Shown piece by piece: positions 47,801-55,448 of a DNA stretch of 64,000 bases. The translations under genes were made by a program, and so were the position numbers. The stretch comes from Clostridiaceae bacterium (GTDB lineage Bacteria > Bacillota > Clostridia > Lachnospirales > Lachnospiraceae). The stretch is from assembly GCA_902362865.1 (NCBI GenBank), contig CABIYE010000002.1, positions 62,001 through 126,000 on the forward strand, in the 5' to 3' direction. Numbering within the stretch: the first letter of the stretch is position 1; each line of letters opens with the position of its first letter. The notes beneath the pieces are model-generated. The model worked only from the letters and a program-made list of their open reading frames with translations. It made no database searches and had not been told where the DNA came from.

Positions 47801-48035
47801 CGATAATCTGTTCAATTCTCTCCACATTCAACGGTTCAATATAGGTAACATCTGCAATCTCCGGATCGGTCATAATAGTTGCCGGATTGGAATTAACTAA
47901 TATAATCTCATACCCTAAATTCCTAAGTGCTTTACATGCCTGTGTTCCGGAATAATCAAATTCACATGCCTGCCCTATAATAATCGGTCCAGAACCAATA
48001 ATCAGTACTTTATGGATATCTTTTCTCTTAGACAT
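44811..48035 (-). CDS. carB: Carbamoyl-phosphate synthase large subunit
   Basis: Makes carbamoyl phosphate for pyrimidines and arginine from bicarbonate, ammonia and ATP. The 1074-residue protein has two ATP-grasp halves (VLIIGSGPIIIGQACEFDYSG and ILGGGPNRIGQGIEFDYC) and a C-terminal MGS-like allosteric domain (about 935-1074). The start at 48035 follows AGGAGG; a reading to 48071 would begin at the promoter. carA is not adjacent, so the small subunit must be encoded elsewhere. Confidence 0.97.
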   Translation of the reverse strand: MSKRKDIHKVLIIGSGPIIIGQACEFDYSGTQACKALRNLGYEIILVNSNPATIMTDPEIADVTYIEPLNVERIEQIIAKERPDALLPNLGGQSGLNLCSELSQKGILDKYQVKVIGVQVDAIERGEDRIEFKHTMESLGIEMAKSEVAYSVEEALAIADKLGYPVVLRPAYTMGGSGGGLVYNVEELKTVCARGLQASLVGQVLVEESILGWEELELEVVRDANNNMITVCFIENMDPLGVHTGDSFCSAPMLTISEEVQKRLQEKSYKIVESIQVIGGTNVQWAHDPKTDRDIIIEINPRTSRSSALASKATGFPIALVSAMLAAGLTLDEIPCGKYGTLDKYVPDGDYVVIKFARWAFEKFKGVEDKLGTQMRAVGEVMSIGKTYKEAFQKAIRSLETGRYGLGHAKDFDQKSKEELLKLLITPSSERHFIMYEALRKGASVDEIHEITKVKHYFIEQMKELVEEEEALAAFRGGLPSDEALITAKKNGFSDKYLSQILDIPEDAVRERRIALGMEEAWEGVHVSGTKDSAYYYSTYNAPDQNPVKESKPKIMILGGGPNRIGQGIEFDYCCVHASLALKKLGFETIIVNCNPETVSTDYDTSDKLYFEPLTLEDVLSIYKKEKPVGVIAQFGGQTPLNLASDLEKNGVKILGTSPSVIDLAEDRDQFRAMMDKLEIPMPESGMAVNVEEALQIAEEIGYPVMVRPSYVLGGRGMEVVYDADSMVGYMNAAVGVTPDRPILIDRFLGHATECEADAISDGTHAFVPAVMEHIELAGVHSGDSACIIPSKYISKENLETIKEYTRKIAEEMHVQGLMNMQYAIENGKVYVLEANPRASRTVPLVSKVCNIRMVPLAIDIVTSELTGKPSPVPQLKEQNIPYYGVKEAVFPFNMFQEVDPVLGPEMRSTGEVLGLSRFYGEAFYKAQEATQKKLPLKGTVLLSVNDKDKPEIVEVAKEFAETGFTIIASRHTCELIREAGIEAEMVNKLQEGRPNMLDLITNGKIDLIVNTPIGQERKEDDSYLRKAAIKKKIPYMTTIAAAKATVSGIKSMKKQGCGEVKSLQELHAEIKEK

Positions 48036-48079
48036 CTCAAATCCTCCTGTTTGTACTTTTTTCAAATCCATTTTAAAAT

Positions 48080-48108
48080 ATTATACACGAAAAAAGACAG
48101 GCTAGCAA
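48080..48108 (-). promoter_or_regulatory. carB promoter
   Basis: TTGCTA (48103-48108) and TATAAT (48080-48085) on the minus strand, 17-base spacer. The -35 box lies in the 3' half of the upstream terminator hairpin. No PyrR-type attenuator is visible in the short leader. Confidence 0.7.
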
Positions 48109-48124
48109 TGGTGCAGCCTATCTT
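48089..48124 (-). terminator. Terminator after the DUF1284 gene
   Basis: AAGATAGGCT (48124-48115) pairs with AGCCTGTCTT (48103-48094), followed by TTTTCG on the minus strand. The DUF1284 stop codon lies in the loop, which it shares with the carB -35 box. Confidence 0.75.
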
Positions 48125-48509
48125 TTAAAATTTTTTCTCTACATGCACTTACCGGATACCAGCCGCAGCCTTCGCAGATATCGGCCAGTATTTCCGGTGT
48201 TATTTTACTTTGGATTTCTGTTACAATATCCTGGTAAATGTACTCTTGTTCCTTCAAATCAAAGTACGCTACAATCTTGCGATCAAATTTTGTTACTTTA
48301 TCATCTGTCCGGCACAAGCCTTCTGCCAGCATGTTGGGGCAACAACGGCATAAATCATCGGTGGAAAAAACAAGCCTGATTTTCACCGGCTCGTGGCTTC
48401 GTAAGCGTGCGGTAATCTGATTCATATTCTCCACAAATTCTTTACTGTATCCATTTCCCTGATAGCCCTGCGTACAAAGCAGATGATGCGGCCTTAACTT
48501 TATGTCCAT
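48102..48509 (-). CDS. DUF1284 cysteine-rich protein
   Basis: The 135-residue protein starts KLRPHHLLCTQGYQGNGYS, the family hallmark, and has Cys groups CRCCPNMLAEGLC and CEGCGWYPVSAC that could bind an Fe-S cluster or zinc. Function is unknown. It overlaps bioY by 10 bases, so the two are translationally coupled and under the same BirA-type operator. Confidence 0.85.
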   Translation of the reverse strand: MDIKLRPHHLLCTQGYQGNGYSKEFVENMNQITARLRSHEPVKIRLVFSTDDLCRCCPNMLAEGLCRTDDKVTKFDRKIVAYFDLKEQEYIYQDIVTEIQSKITPEILADICEGCGWYPVSACREKILKDRLHHC

Positions 48510-49048
48510 TGCAGCGCTGCTCCCAGTCTTCTTTGTATCTGTAATCCAAGAACAGAAGCGACTGCAGCCTTAATAATCGCAGTCGGAATGAAAGGAAGAA
48601 CGCAGGCCGTAATTCCTGTTATAACCGGACTCTGTGTCACAATACAGAACATTGCCACGCCAACCACATAGTTTGACACCGTTCCCAAAATCAGGAAAAG
48701 TAAAAACATTCCTTTTTTCTTCTTTAATTCAACGCCTAGACCTATTAAAAATGCCATAATTGGAAAAGAAATCAAAAATCCGCCTGTCGGTCCGATCAGG
48801 TTCTGCGCGCCGCCGCTGAAACCGGCAAAAACAGGGACTCCCACCGCTCCCAGCAGGAGATAAACAATTGCGGAAAGCGCCCCGCGTTTTGACCCCAGGA
48901 CAATTCCCGCCAGAGTTATGGCAAATGTCTGCATTGTCATGGGAACCCCAAGCGGCATCGGAATTGAAATCTGTGCCATTACAGCAATTAGTGCGGTCAT
49001 AATCGCAATACTGCATATATCCTGAATAGAAATTTTAGATTTTTGCAT
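48500..49048 (-). CDS. bioY: Biotin transporter BioY (ECF S component)
   Basis: Membrane protein that captures biotin for an energy-coupling factor transporter. The 182-residue protein has about six hydrophobic segments and PMPLGVPMTMQTFAITLAG and GPTGGFLISFPI, both characteristic. The EcfA/EcfT partners are not nearby, as usual for group II ECF systems. A BirA-type operator overlaps its promoter. Confidence 0.93.
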   Translation of the reverse strand: MQKSKISIQDICSIAIMTALIAVMAQISIPMPLGVPMTMQTFAITLAGIVLGSKRGALSAIVYLLLGAVGVPVFAGFSGGAQNLIGPTGGFLISFPIMAFLIGLGVELKKKKGMFLLFLILGTVSNYVVGVAMFCIVTQSPVITGITACVLPFIPTAIIKAAVASVLGLQIQRRLGAALQWT

Positions 49049-49083
49049 TGTTTTATTCCTCCTTGATTATTGAATCTTTTCCA

Positions 49084-49112
49084 AGTATAAATGCAAAAAT
49101 GCCAATTGTCAA
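49084..49112 (-). promoter_or_regulatory. bioY promoter
   Basis: -35 TTGACA (49107-49112) and -10 TATACT (49084-49089) on the minus strand, 17-base spacer. The -35 lies inside the BirA-type operator. Confidence 0.8.
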
Positions 49113-49143
49113 CCTTTATCAAGAAAAAGTTTACAATTGGCAT
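49099..49143. promoter_or_regulatory. BirA-type operator, also a terminator hairpin for the GH25 gene
   Basis: Arms ATGCCAATTGTCAAC (49099-49113) and GTTTACAATTGGCAT (49129-49143) are complementary except one base, with a 15-base spacer. The half-sites TTGTCAAC and GTTTACAA fit the biotin repressor pattern. On the minus strand the same repeat is followed by TTTTTG and can end transcription of the lysozyme gene. Confidence 0.75.
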
Positions 49144-49159
49144 TTCATTCTATCAGCGA

Positions 49160-50644
49160 TTATTGCTCATAGTATTGCATGAAACGCATAATAATCGTTG
49201 CACATTCTGCACGGTTTGTATGATCCTGCGGCGCGATCAGACCATCTTTTCCGGTAATAATTCCGGTTCCGATACACCATTTAATAGCATCTTTGGCAAA
49301 ATCATTTACCTTATCACCATCTGCAAAGGAATCCAGCTCACCAACTTCTGATACATCATACCCCTTGTACAGTGCATAACGGTACATCATCGTCGCCATC
49401 TGTTCGCGGGTTATATCATCAGCCACGCCAAACAATTTTGTATCATCATATCCTGTTATGATTCCCTCGCTGTTTGCCCAAAGAACCGCCTGCATATACC
49501 ATGTTCCTGCCTTTACATCCGGAAAAACATCGCTGTAAGTTGTTACCGGCTTCCCTTCAAAGCGGTGGATAATGACAGCAAACTGTGCTCTGGCGAGAAT
49601 TTGGTCCGGTCCAAAAACAGTCTCTTCAAGGCCTTTCATTAATCCTTTGTTATAAACATAAGAAACCGCATCCGCATACCACGAATCAGCTGTTACATCC
49701 TGAAAAGGACCTATGTATCCATGGTCATTCGGATAACCAATCTGCCAGTTCATATCACAAGCGCCGGTAATTCCATCCACTTTACCACTGGAAGTAAACT
49801 GCCACATAGTATAGTCTCCTTTATAATTACAGGTCGTATAATACTGTGCAACCCATTTATACCAGTTGTCAAAGCACTCATCTGTCAGATAGTTATTCCA
49901 CCAGTTCAAATTCGCATAGACGCCCACCGGATAACCCGCATCTTCAATGATGCCGCAGAAAGTCTTTGCAATCTCAGCCAGGTCAGCGCCAAGGGTCGAG
50001 TTGTCTTCCATATCATAGAATACGGGATAAGACAGATTATGTCCTTCAATCAGCCTTAATACATGCTCTGCCTCGCTTTTCGCACGCTCCACACTATCTG
50101 CATAGGAATAGATATAGACCCCATAAGGAATGCCAAGACGTTCACATTCGCTGACATTTCTTTCCCATGTCAAGTCATCCTGTGAAGTATAATTCATACC
50201 CCAGCCACAGCGGATGATTGCGAAATCCACGCCGTCAGCTTTTACTTTTTCCCAGTCAATATCAATGGGAGTCTTGTCCGTCTCGTGATTGTGAATACCG
50301 CTATTATGTTCACTCACGTCAATTCCCAGACGTGTTCCCTCAGGATGTGTAGGAGTCTCCGTTGCCTGAATAGAAATCGTATCGTCAGGAAGCGCGTCCT
50401 CGGTCTCATCTATTCTCTCACCATCCTGGTATCTCCAATTGTCTTCCGTCATTTCTGCATCAGGACTTTCGGTTTCTTCTTCATCCAGCGGCATCAGATC
50501 CAGATTTTCCGCTTCTGTCACATTCTGTCCGGCCGCTGTATTCTCGTCTTCTGCGGCATCTGCACGGACATACAGTACATTAAAAGATAACATGACGCAC
50601 AGCAAAAAGCATGTTATCCTTTTTGCAGCTTTTGTTAATTTCAT
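49160..50644 (-). CDS. SLH-anchored GH25 muramidase
   Basis: Secreted lysozyme-type enzyme predicted to cut peptidoglycan. The 494-residue protein has a signal peptide (about 1-31), an acidic linker, a GH25 domain (about 105-300; GIDVSEHN and the DxE of FYDMEDNS) and three SLH repeats (about 312-494) starting FQDVTADSWYADAVSYVYN. SLH domains bind secondary wall polymers, so the enzyme is likely retained on the wall. AAAGGAGG precedes the ATG. Confidence 0.92.
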   Translation of the reverse strand: MKLTKAAKRITCFLLCVMLSFNVLYVRADAAEDENTAAGQNVTEAENLDLMPLDEEETESPDAEMTEDNWRYQDGERIDETEDALPDDTISIQATETPTHPEGTRLGIDVSEHNSGIHNHETDKTPIDIDWEKVKADGVDFAIIRCGWGMNYTSQDDLTWERNVSECERLGIPYGVYIYSYADSVERAKSEAEHVLRLIEGHNLSYPVFYDMEDNSTLGADLAEIAKTFCGIIEDAGYPVGVYANLNWWNNYLTDECFDNWYKWVAQYYTTCNYKGDYTMWQFTSSGKVDGITGACDMNWQIGYPNDHGYIGPFQDVTADSWYADAVSYVYNKGLMKGLEETVFGPDQILARAQFAVIIHRFEGKPVTTYSDVFPDVKAGTWYMQAVLWANSEGIITGYDDTKLFGVADDITREQMATMMYRYALYKGYDVSEVGELDSFADGDKVNDFAKDAIKWCIGTGIITGKDGLIAPQDHTNRAECATIIMRFMQYYEQ

Positions 50645-50678
50645 TATCTACCTCCTTTATACAACGCAACGCGCAAAA

Positions 50679-50694
50679 AAGTTATTTGTAACTT
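50679..50694 (-). other. Short hairpin with T run in the GH25 leader
   Basis: AAGTTA / TAACTT with a 4-base loop, followed on the minus strand by TTTT, about 35 bases before the start codon and just after the promoter. It is too short to be a sure terminator but could lower readthrough. Confidence 0.35.
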
Positions 50695-50699
50695 AATCT

Positions 50700-50728
50700 A
50701 TTATACGCTAAGTATCCGCATATTTCAA
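50700..50728 (-). promoter_or_regulatory. GH25-SLH gene promoter
   Basis: TTGAAA (50723-50728) and TATAAT (50700-50705) on the minus strand with a 17-base spacer, 26 bases after the end of pflA. Confidence 0.75.
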
Positions 50729-50754
50729 CTTATAACCTGCTTTACCATATTTTT

Positions 50755-51483
50755 CTATTGAGCTCCCAGTTTCTGTTTTGCATTTTCCACCCGCTCTTTT
50801 GTAGGAGGATTTATCCCTTCCAACGGATACTCCATGCCAAGTTCTTTCCATTTGAAAGTACCAAGCGTATGGTATGGAAGCACTTCTACTTTTTCTACAT
50901 TAGAAAGTCCGGATATGAAATCGTGCAGCCGTTCCAAATACTCATCCTTGTCGCTTCTCTCCGGCACAAGAACGTGGCGGATCCATACCGGTTTCCCGAT
51001 ATCGGACAAATATTTCGCCATATCCAATATGTTTTGATTGCTATGACCGGTCAGAATCTTATGCTGCTCATCATCAATTTGTTTAATATCCAGAAGTATC
51101 AGATCTGTATACTTCATTAATTCTTTGAATTTATCGAAGAAAGGTTCTTCTCTTGTAAATGGATTACCGCTTGTATCTAAGGTGGTATGTATCCCCGCTT
51201 CCTTGGCTTTCCGGAATAATTCTATCAGAAAATCAATCTGTAGAAGCGGTTCTCCCCCACTTACTGTAATACCGCCCTTACTTCCCCAGTAAGCGCGGTA
51301 TTTCATAGCTTTATCCAGCAGTTCATCCGCTGTGTACTGCGTGCCGGACTGCATCTTCCAGGTGTCTGGATTATGACAGAACTGGCAGCGCATGGCACAG
51401 CCGGAAGTGAAGATTACAAAACGGACACCCGGTCCATCTACAGAGCCAAAACTTTCTAAAGAATGAATATATCCTTTTGTCAT
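50755..51483 (-). CDS. pflA: Pyruvate formate-lyase activating enzyme
   Basis: Radical SAM enzyme that makes the glycyl radical on PflB. The 242-residue protein has the cluster motif TSGCAMRCQFCHNPD (CxxxCxxC, about residues 29-36), the GG-E stretch TVSGGEPLLQ and DTSGNPF. It lies 33 bases after pflB in the same operon. Confidence 0.96.
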   Translation of the reverse strand: MTKGYIHSLESFGSVDGPGVRFVIFTSGCAMRCQFCHNPDTWKMQSGTQYTADELLDKAMKYRAYWGSKGGITVSGGEPLLQIDFLIELFRKAKEAGIHTTLDTSGNPFTREEPFFDKFKELMKYTDLILLDIKQIDDEQHKILTGHSNQNILDMAKYLSDIGKPVWIRHVLVPERSDKDEYLERLHDFISGLSNVEKVEVLPYHTLGTFKWKELGMEYPLEGINPPTKERVENAKQKLGAQ

Positions 51484-51516
51484 CGTTTAAGCTCCTTTTA
51501 TCTACTTAATAATCAA

Positions 51517-53769
51517 TTACATCGTACCATGGCAGGTTCTTGAAATAACATCCATCTGCTGTTCGCGTGTCAGGTCGATAAATTTAACAGCATATCCGGA
51601 AACACGAATCGTAAAGTTAGCATATTCCGGCTTCTCTGGATGTTCCATAGCATCAATCAGCTTTTCTGTACCAAATACATTTACATTCAAATGATGTGCG
51701 CCCTTCTTGAAATAGCCGTCCATAACTGTAACAAGATTGTTGGTACGTTCTTCATCATTATGTCCCAGTGCATCCGGGCTGATTGTCTGTGTATTAGAAA
51801 TACCATCCAGTGCCAGTTCATATGGCAGTTTTGCCACAGAATTCAGGGACGCAAGCAGACCGTTCTTCTCTGCTCCATAAGATGGGTTTGCACCCGGTGA
51901 CAATGGTTCTCCGGCTTTTCTTCCATCCGGAAGCGTTCCTGTTGCCTTACCATATACTACGTTAGAAGTAATAGTAAGAATAGAGGTTGTAGGTTCAGAA
52001 TCCCTGTATGTATGGCATTTGCTCAGTTTGTGCATAAATGTCTTAAGAATCCAGATTGCAATATCATCTGCACGGTCATCATCATTACCATATCTTGGGA
52101 AGTCTCCTTCCGGCTCAAACCCTACAGCAAGGCCATCTTCGTCACGGATTACTTTAACCTTTGTATACTTAATTGCGCTCAGAGAATCTACTACATGTGA
52201 AAAGCCTGCAATACCTGTTGCGAAGGTACGTCTTACATTGGTATCAATAAGAGCCATTTCTGCTGCTTCATAATAGTATTTATCATGCATATAATGAATC
52301 ATGTTCAGGGTATCTACATAGAGCTTAGATAACCATTCCATCATATCATCGTATTTCTCCATTACTTCATCATAATCAAGATATTCCGATGTAATCGGCT
52401 TGTAAGCCGGACCTACCTGCTGCTTGGTTTTTTCATCAACACCGCCATTAATTGCGTACAACAGGCATTTTGCAAGGTTCGCACGTGCTCCGAAGAACTG
52501 GATCTCCTTACCGGTCTGCGTAGCAGATACACAGCAGCAGATACTATAGTCATCTCCCCATACCGGGCGCATTACGTCATCATTCTCATACTGGATGGAA
52601 CTTGTTGTCACAGAAATATGCGCTGCATATTTTCTGAAGTTCTCAGGCAATCTTTCTGAATAAAGAACCGTCAGGTTCGGCTCCGGTGACGGACCCATGT
52701 TCTCCAGTGTATGAAGGAAACGGAAATCGTTCTTTGTTACCATAGAACGTCCATCCTGCCCAAGTCCTGCGACCTCCAGAGTTGCCCAAACCGGGTCACC
52801 TGAGAATAATTCATTGTAGGATGGGATTCTTGCGAATTTAACCATACGGAACTTCATAACCATGTGGTCAATCAACTCCTGAGCCTCTGCCTCTGTAATG
52901 GTTCCATTCTTTAAGTCTCTTTCAATATAAATATCAAGGAATGTGGAGACACGGCCAACACTCATTGCAGCGCCATTCTGGGTCTTAATCGCAGCAAGAT
53001 ATCCGAAATACAGCCACTGAGCTGCTTCTCTCGCATCCTTTGCAGGCTGTGAAATATCAAACCCATATACAGAAGCCATTACCTTCATATCCTGCAGTGC
53101 ACGAATCTGATCTGCTACTTCTTCACGAAGGCGGAAATCGGTTCCTTTCATACCGTGTCTTGCATAACGCTCAAAGTCATAATGCTTCTTCTCAATCAGG
53201 AAATCAATACCATAAAGAGCAACACGGCGGTAATCGCCAACGATACGTCCGCGGCCATATGTATCCGGAAGTCCTGTGATAATCTTATTGTGACGTGCTT
53301 TCTTCATCTCCGGTGTATAGATATCAAACACACCCTGATTATGTGTTTTGTGATATTTTGTAAAAATCTCATGCAGTTTTTCACTTGGCTGATACCCATA
53401 AGTTGTACAAGCCTGTTCTGCCATCTTAATACCACCATAAGGCATGAAAGCTCTCTTAAGCGGTTTATCAGTCTGAAGGCCGACAATTTTTTCAAGATCC
53501 TTCAACTCTTCACTGATATATCCCGGGCCATAAGCAGTAAGACCGGAAACAATCTCTGTCTCCATATCAAGTACGCCGCCTTTTGCACGTTCTTCCTTCT
53601 GAAGCTCCTGCAGCTTGCCCCATAATTTTTCTGTTCCCTCTGTCGGTCCTTCCAGGAAAGATTCATCACCATCATACGGCGTGTAGTTATTCTGAATAAA
53701 ATCACGAACATCTACGGAACTTTTCCAGTTTCTTCCGGTAAATCCTGCCCACTGTTCAAACTGTGCCAT
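51517..53769 (-). CDS. pflB: Pyruvate formate-lyase (formate acetyltransferase)
   Basis: Cleaves pyruvate with CoA to acetyl-CoA and formate in anaerobic growth. The 750-residue protein has the adjacent active-site cysteines in [10 protein letters not shown] (about residue 410) and the glycyl-radical motif RVSGYAVKF near the C-terminus. It belongs to the true PflB group rather than diol dehydratases, judging by length and the SICCCV site. Confidence 0.96.
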   Translation of the reverse strand: MAQFEQWAGFTGRNWKSSVDVRDFIQNNYTPYDGDESFLEGPTEGTEKLWGKLQELQKEERAKGGVLDMETEIVSGLTAYGPGYISEELKDLEKIVGLQTDKPLKRAFMPYGGIKMAEQACTTYGYQPSEKLHEIFTKYHKTHNQGVFDIYTPEMKKARHNKIITGLPDTYGRGRIVGDYRRVALYGIDFLIEKKHYDFERYARHGMKGTDFRLREEVADQIRALQDMKVMASVYGFDISQPAKDAREAAQWLYFGYLAAIKTQNGAAMSVGRVSTFLDIYIERDLKNGTITEAEAQELIDHMVMKFRMVKFARIPSYNELFSGDPVWATLEVAGLGQDGRSMVTKNDFRFLHTLENMGPSPEPNLTVLYSERLPENFRKYAAHISVTTSSIQYENDDVMRPVWGDDYSICCCVSATQTGKEIQFFGARANLAKCLLYAINGGVDEKTKQQVGPAYKPITSEYLDYDEVMEKYDDMMEWLSKLYVDTLNMIHYMHDKYYYEAAEMALIDTNVRRTFATGIAGFSHVVDSLSAIKYTKVKVIRDEDGLAVGFEPEGDFPRYGNDDDRADDIAIWILKTFMHKLSKCHTYRDSEPTTSILTITSNVVYGKATGTLPDGRKAGEPLSPGANPSYGAEKNGLLASLNSVAKLPYELALDGISNTQTISPDALGHNDEERTNNLVTVMDGYFKKGAHHLNVNVFGTEKLIDAMEHPEKPEYANFTIRVSGYAVKFIDLTREQQMDVISRTCHGTM

Positions 53770-53810
53770 CTTTCATTCTCCTTTGTTCTTATAATTTCTT
53801 TGACTCGCAC

Positions 53811-53839
53811 AGTATAACACTTCGTTATAAAAATAGCAA
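53811..53839 (-). promoter_or_regulatory. pflB promoter
   Basis: TTGCTA (53834-53839) and TATACT (53811-53816) on the minus strand with a 17-base spacer. The first half of the -35 box is also the base of the preceding terminator stem. Confidence 0.75.
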
Positions 53840-53875
53840 GGGTTTAAATGAAAACCGTTCTCATTTAAGCCCTTG
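53830..53875 (-). terminator. Terminator after the VanZ gene
   Basis: CAAGGGCTTAAATGA (53875-53861) pairs with TCATTTAAACCCTTG (53851-53837) over 15 bp with one wobble and a 9-base loop, followed by CTATTTTTA on the minus strand. Confidence 0.85.
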
Positions 53876-53918
53876 TACTTAATTTTATGCAATCCGCCTC
53901 ACTTCGTTTTCTTTCCAT

Positions 53919-54476
53919 TTACCGATAAGCCTTTTTCCGACGCCGTATCTGCGCTTTTTTTCTTCTCCGCCTCTCCAGCATTCTGAATGGTGCAAGTATC
54001 GTAAAGCAGCAGATTCTGACTGCAATAATTCCGGCAAACACACCAACACTGTCTATTATAACATCTTTTACGGAAGGACCTCTTCCATCCACAAAAGACT
54101 GATGGTATTCATCTCCGCATGCAAAACCCACGCATATGAATCCTGCCACAACCATAAGCGCAATGCCTCTTACTCCGTAAACATAAAAAGGAAAAGATAC
54201 TGCAATTGCCAGAAGGAAATACTCTGTCATATGGGCTAATTTCCTTACAGGATATTCAATTCGATATGCTGCCTCATCAATTTCCCATTCCTCCAGATTC
54301 TTATTCAAGACTTTATTTCCGATTTCTACCGTCTTATGGCTTACCGCGTAACTCAAATTTCCTGAATCAACTCCTGTCTGTGCCGAAAAATTAAAAATCA
54401 CACACATCATAAGAATTGCCGGGAGAAACGACAGCGGTTTCAGTATCATAAGAATAAGCTGCTTTATAATCTGCAT
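53919..54476 (-). CDS. VanZ family membrane protein
   Basis: The 185-residue protein has four hydrophobic segments and the VanZ features VIFNFSAQTG, VRKLAHMTEYFLLA and DEYHQSFVDGRGPSVKDVIID. The prototype gives low teicoplanin resistance, but most members have no known role, and no van genes are nearby. The C-terminus is strongly basic. It is 3 bases after the PflX-like gene. Confidence 0.88.
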   Translation of the reverse strand: MQIIKQLILMILKPLSFLPAILMMCVIFNFSAQTGVDSGNLSYAVSHKTVEIGNKVLNKNLEEWEIDEAAYRIEYPVRKLAHMTEYFLLAIAVSFPFYVYGVRGIALMVVAGFICVGFACGDEYHQSFVDGRGPSVKDVIIDSVGVFAGIIAVRICCFTILAPFRMLERRRRKKAQIRRRKKAYR

Positions 54477-54479
54477 ATT

Positions 54480-55376
54480 TTAAACTCCTTCCAATGTAAA
54501 CGGCGGAATAAAACTTTCTTTCGCCGTCTCTCCTTCTTGTATAAATGCCTGTTCCACTCCAAGATCAATGGTATAATCCACCAGCCGCTCATAATTTTTA
54601 TGTCTCACCTTAACGGCAAGTTCCGGAAAAGCCTTTTTATCCAGCGAATCCAGAGGGGTGTATTGGCTCAGTAAGCTCATATAAATCCGGTTTCCGTAGG
54701 CATGATGCAGGTAAGATACGATTTTCTTTGCATCATGCAGACAGCCCGGCAAGAGAAGGTGACGTACAATCACCCCACGCATCATCATCCCCCGTCTGTC
54801 AAATTCCGGATTTCCTGTCTGCCGTACCATTTCAGCCAGCGCCTTCTTCGCCACTTCCGGATAATCCTCCGCCATAGAGTAACGTCCGGCATGGACAGGG
54901 TCTAAATATTTGAAGTCCGGAAGGTAGATGTCCACGTAACCTTCCAAAGCCCGAAGCGTCTCCACGTTCTCATAGCCACCAGTATTGTAAACTACCGGGA
55001 GCATAAGTCCTTTTTCTTTCGCAAGATCCAATGCTTTTATAATCTGCGGGACAAAATGTGTAGGTGTCACAAGGTTAATATTATTCGCTTTTGCATCCTG
55101 TAATTCCAGAAAGATCTCAGCCAGCCGCTCTATACTGATTAGTTTTCCCACTTTGCCGGTGGCTATTACATGATTCTGACAGTATACACACCGCAATGTA
55201 CAGCCGGTAAAAAAGACGGTTCCAGATCCTTCCTTTCCGGATATACAAGGTTCCTCCCACATGTGGAGCGCCGCCCGCGATACCCGGAGGGCGGCTGTCT
55301 CACCGCAGAACCCCAATTTTCCTTGTTCTCTGTCTGCCCCGCACTCTCTGGGACAAAGCACGCATTCCATCTTCAT
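54480..55376 (-). CDS. PflX-like radical SAM protein (COG1313 type)
   Basis: The 298-residue protein starts MKMECVLCPRECGADREQG, with an N-terminal Cys set (CVLCPREC and GFCG), then the radical SAM motif FTGCTLRCVYCQN (CxxxCxxC, about residues 52-59). This is the PflX architecture; it is related to but distinct from PflA. Substrate unknown. The start at 55376 follows AGAGG; a longer frame to 55424 runs through the terminator of the preceding gene. Confidence 0.8.
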   Translation of the reverse strand: MKMECVLCPRECGADREQGKLGFCGETAALRVSRAALHMWEEPCISGKEGSGTVFFTGCTLRCVYCQNHVIATGKVGKLISIERLAEIFLELQDAKANNINLVTPTHFVPQIIKALDLAKEKGLMLPVVYNTGGYENVETLRALEGYVDIYLPDFKYLDPVHAGRYSMAEDYPEVAKKALAEMVRQTGNPEFDRRGMMMRGVIVRHLLLPGCLHDAKKIVSYLHHAYGNRIYMSLLSQYTPLDSLDKKAFPELAVKVRHKNYERLVDYTIDLGVEQAFIQEGETAKESFIPPFTLEGV

Positions 55377-55411
55377 CACGCCTCTTAAGTATCTTATCAT
55401 TCTGTATAGGA

Positions 55412-55446
55412 AAACACACTGCAAGATGTTTTACAGTGTGTTTTTC
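55412..55446. terminator. Terminator after the LRR-SLH gene
   Basis: AAACACACTG (55412-55421) pairs perfectly with CAGTGTGTTT (55434-55443), 12-base loop. On the minus strand it follows the LRR-SLH stop codon directly. Confidence 0.75.
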
Positions 55447-55448
55447 GT

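Noticed and set aside
53919..54476. Glycopeptide resistance locus because of VanZ
   Set aside because: No vanHAX, vanRS or other resistance genes are present; VanZ-like proteins are widespread without resistance.
54480..55376. Radical SAM member of the AmmeMemoRadiSam system
   Set aside because: The N-terminal CxxCPxxC resembles it, but no AMMECR1 or Memo gene is adjacent and the rest fits the PflX type better.
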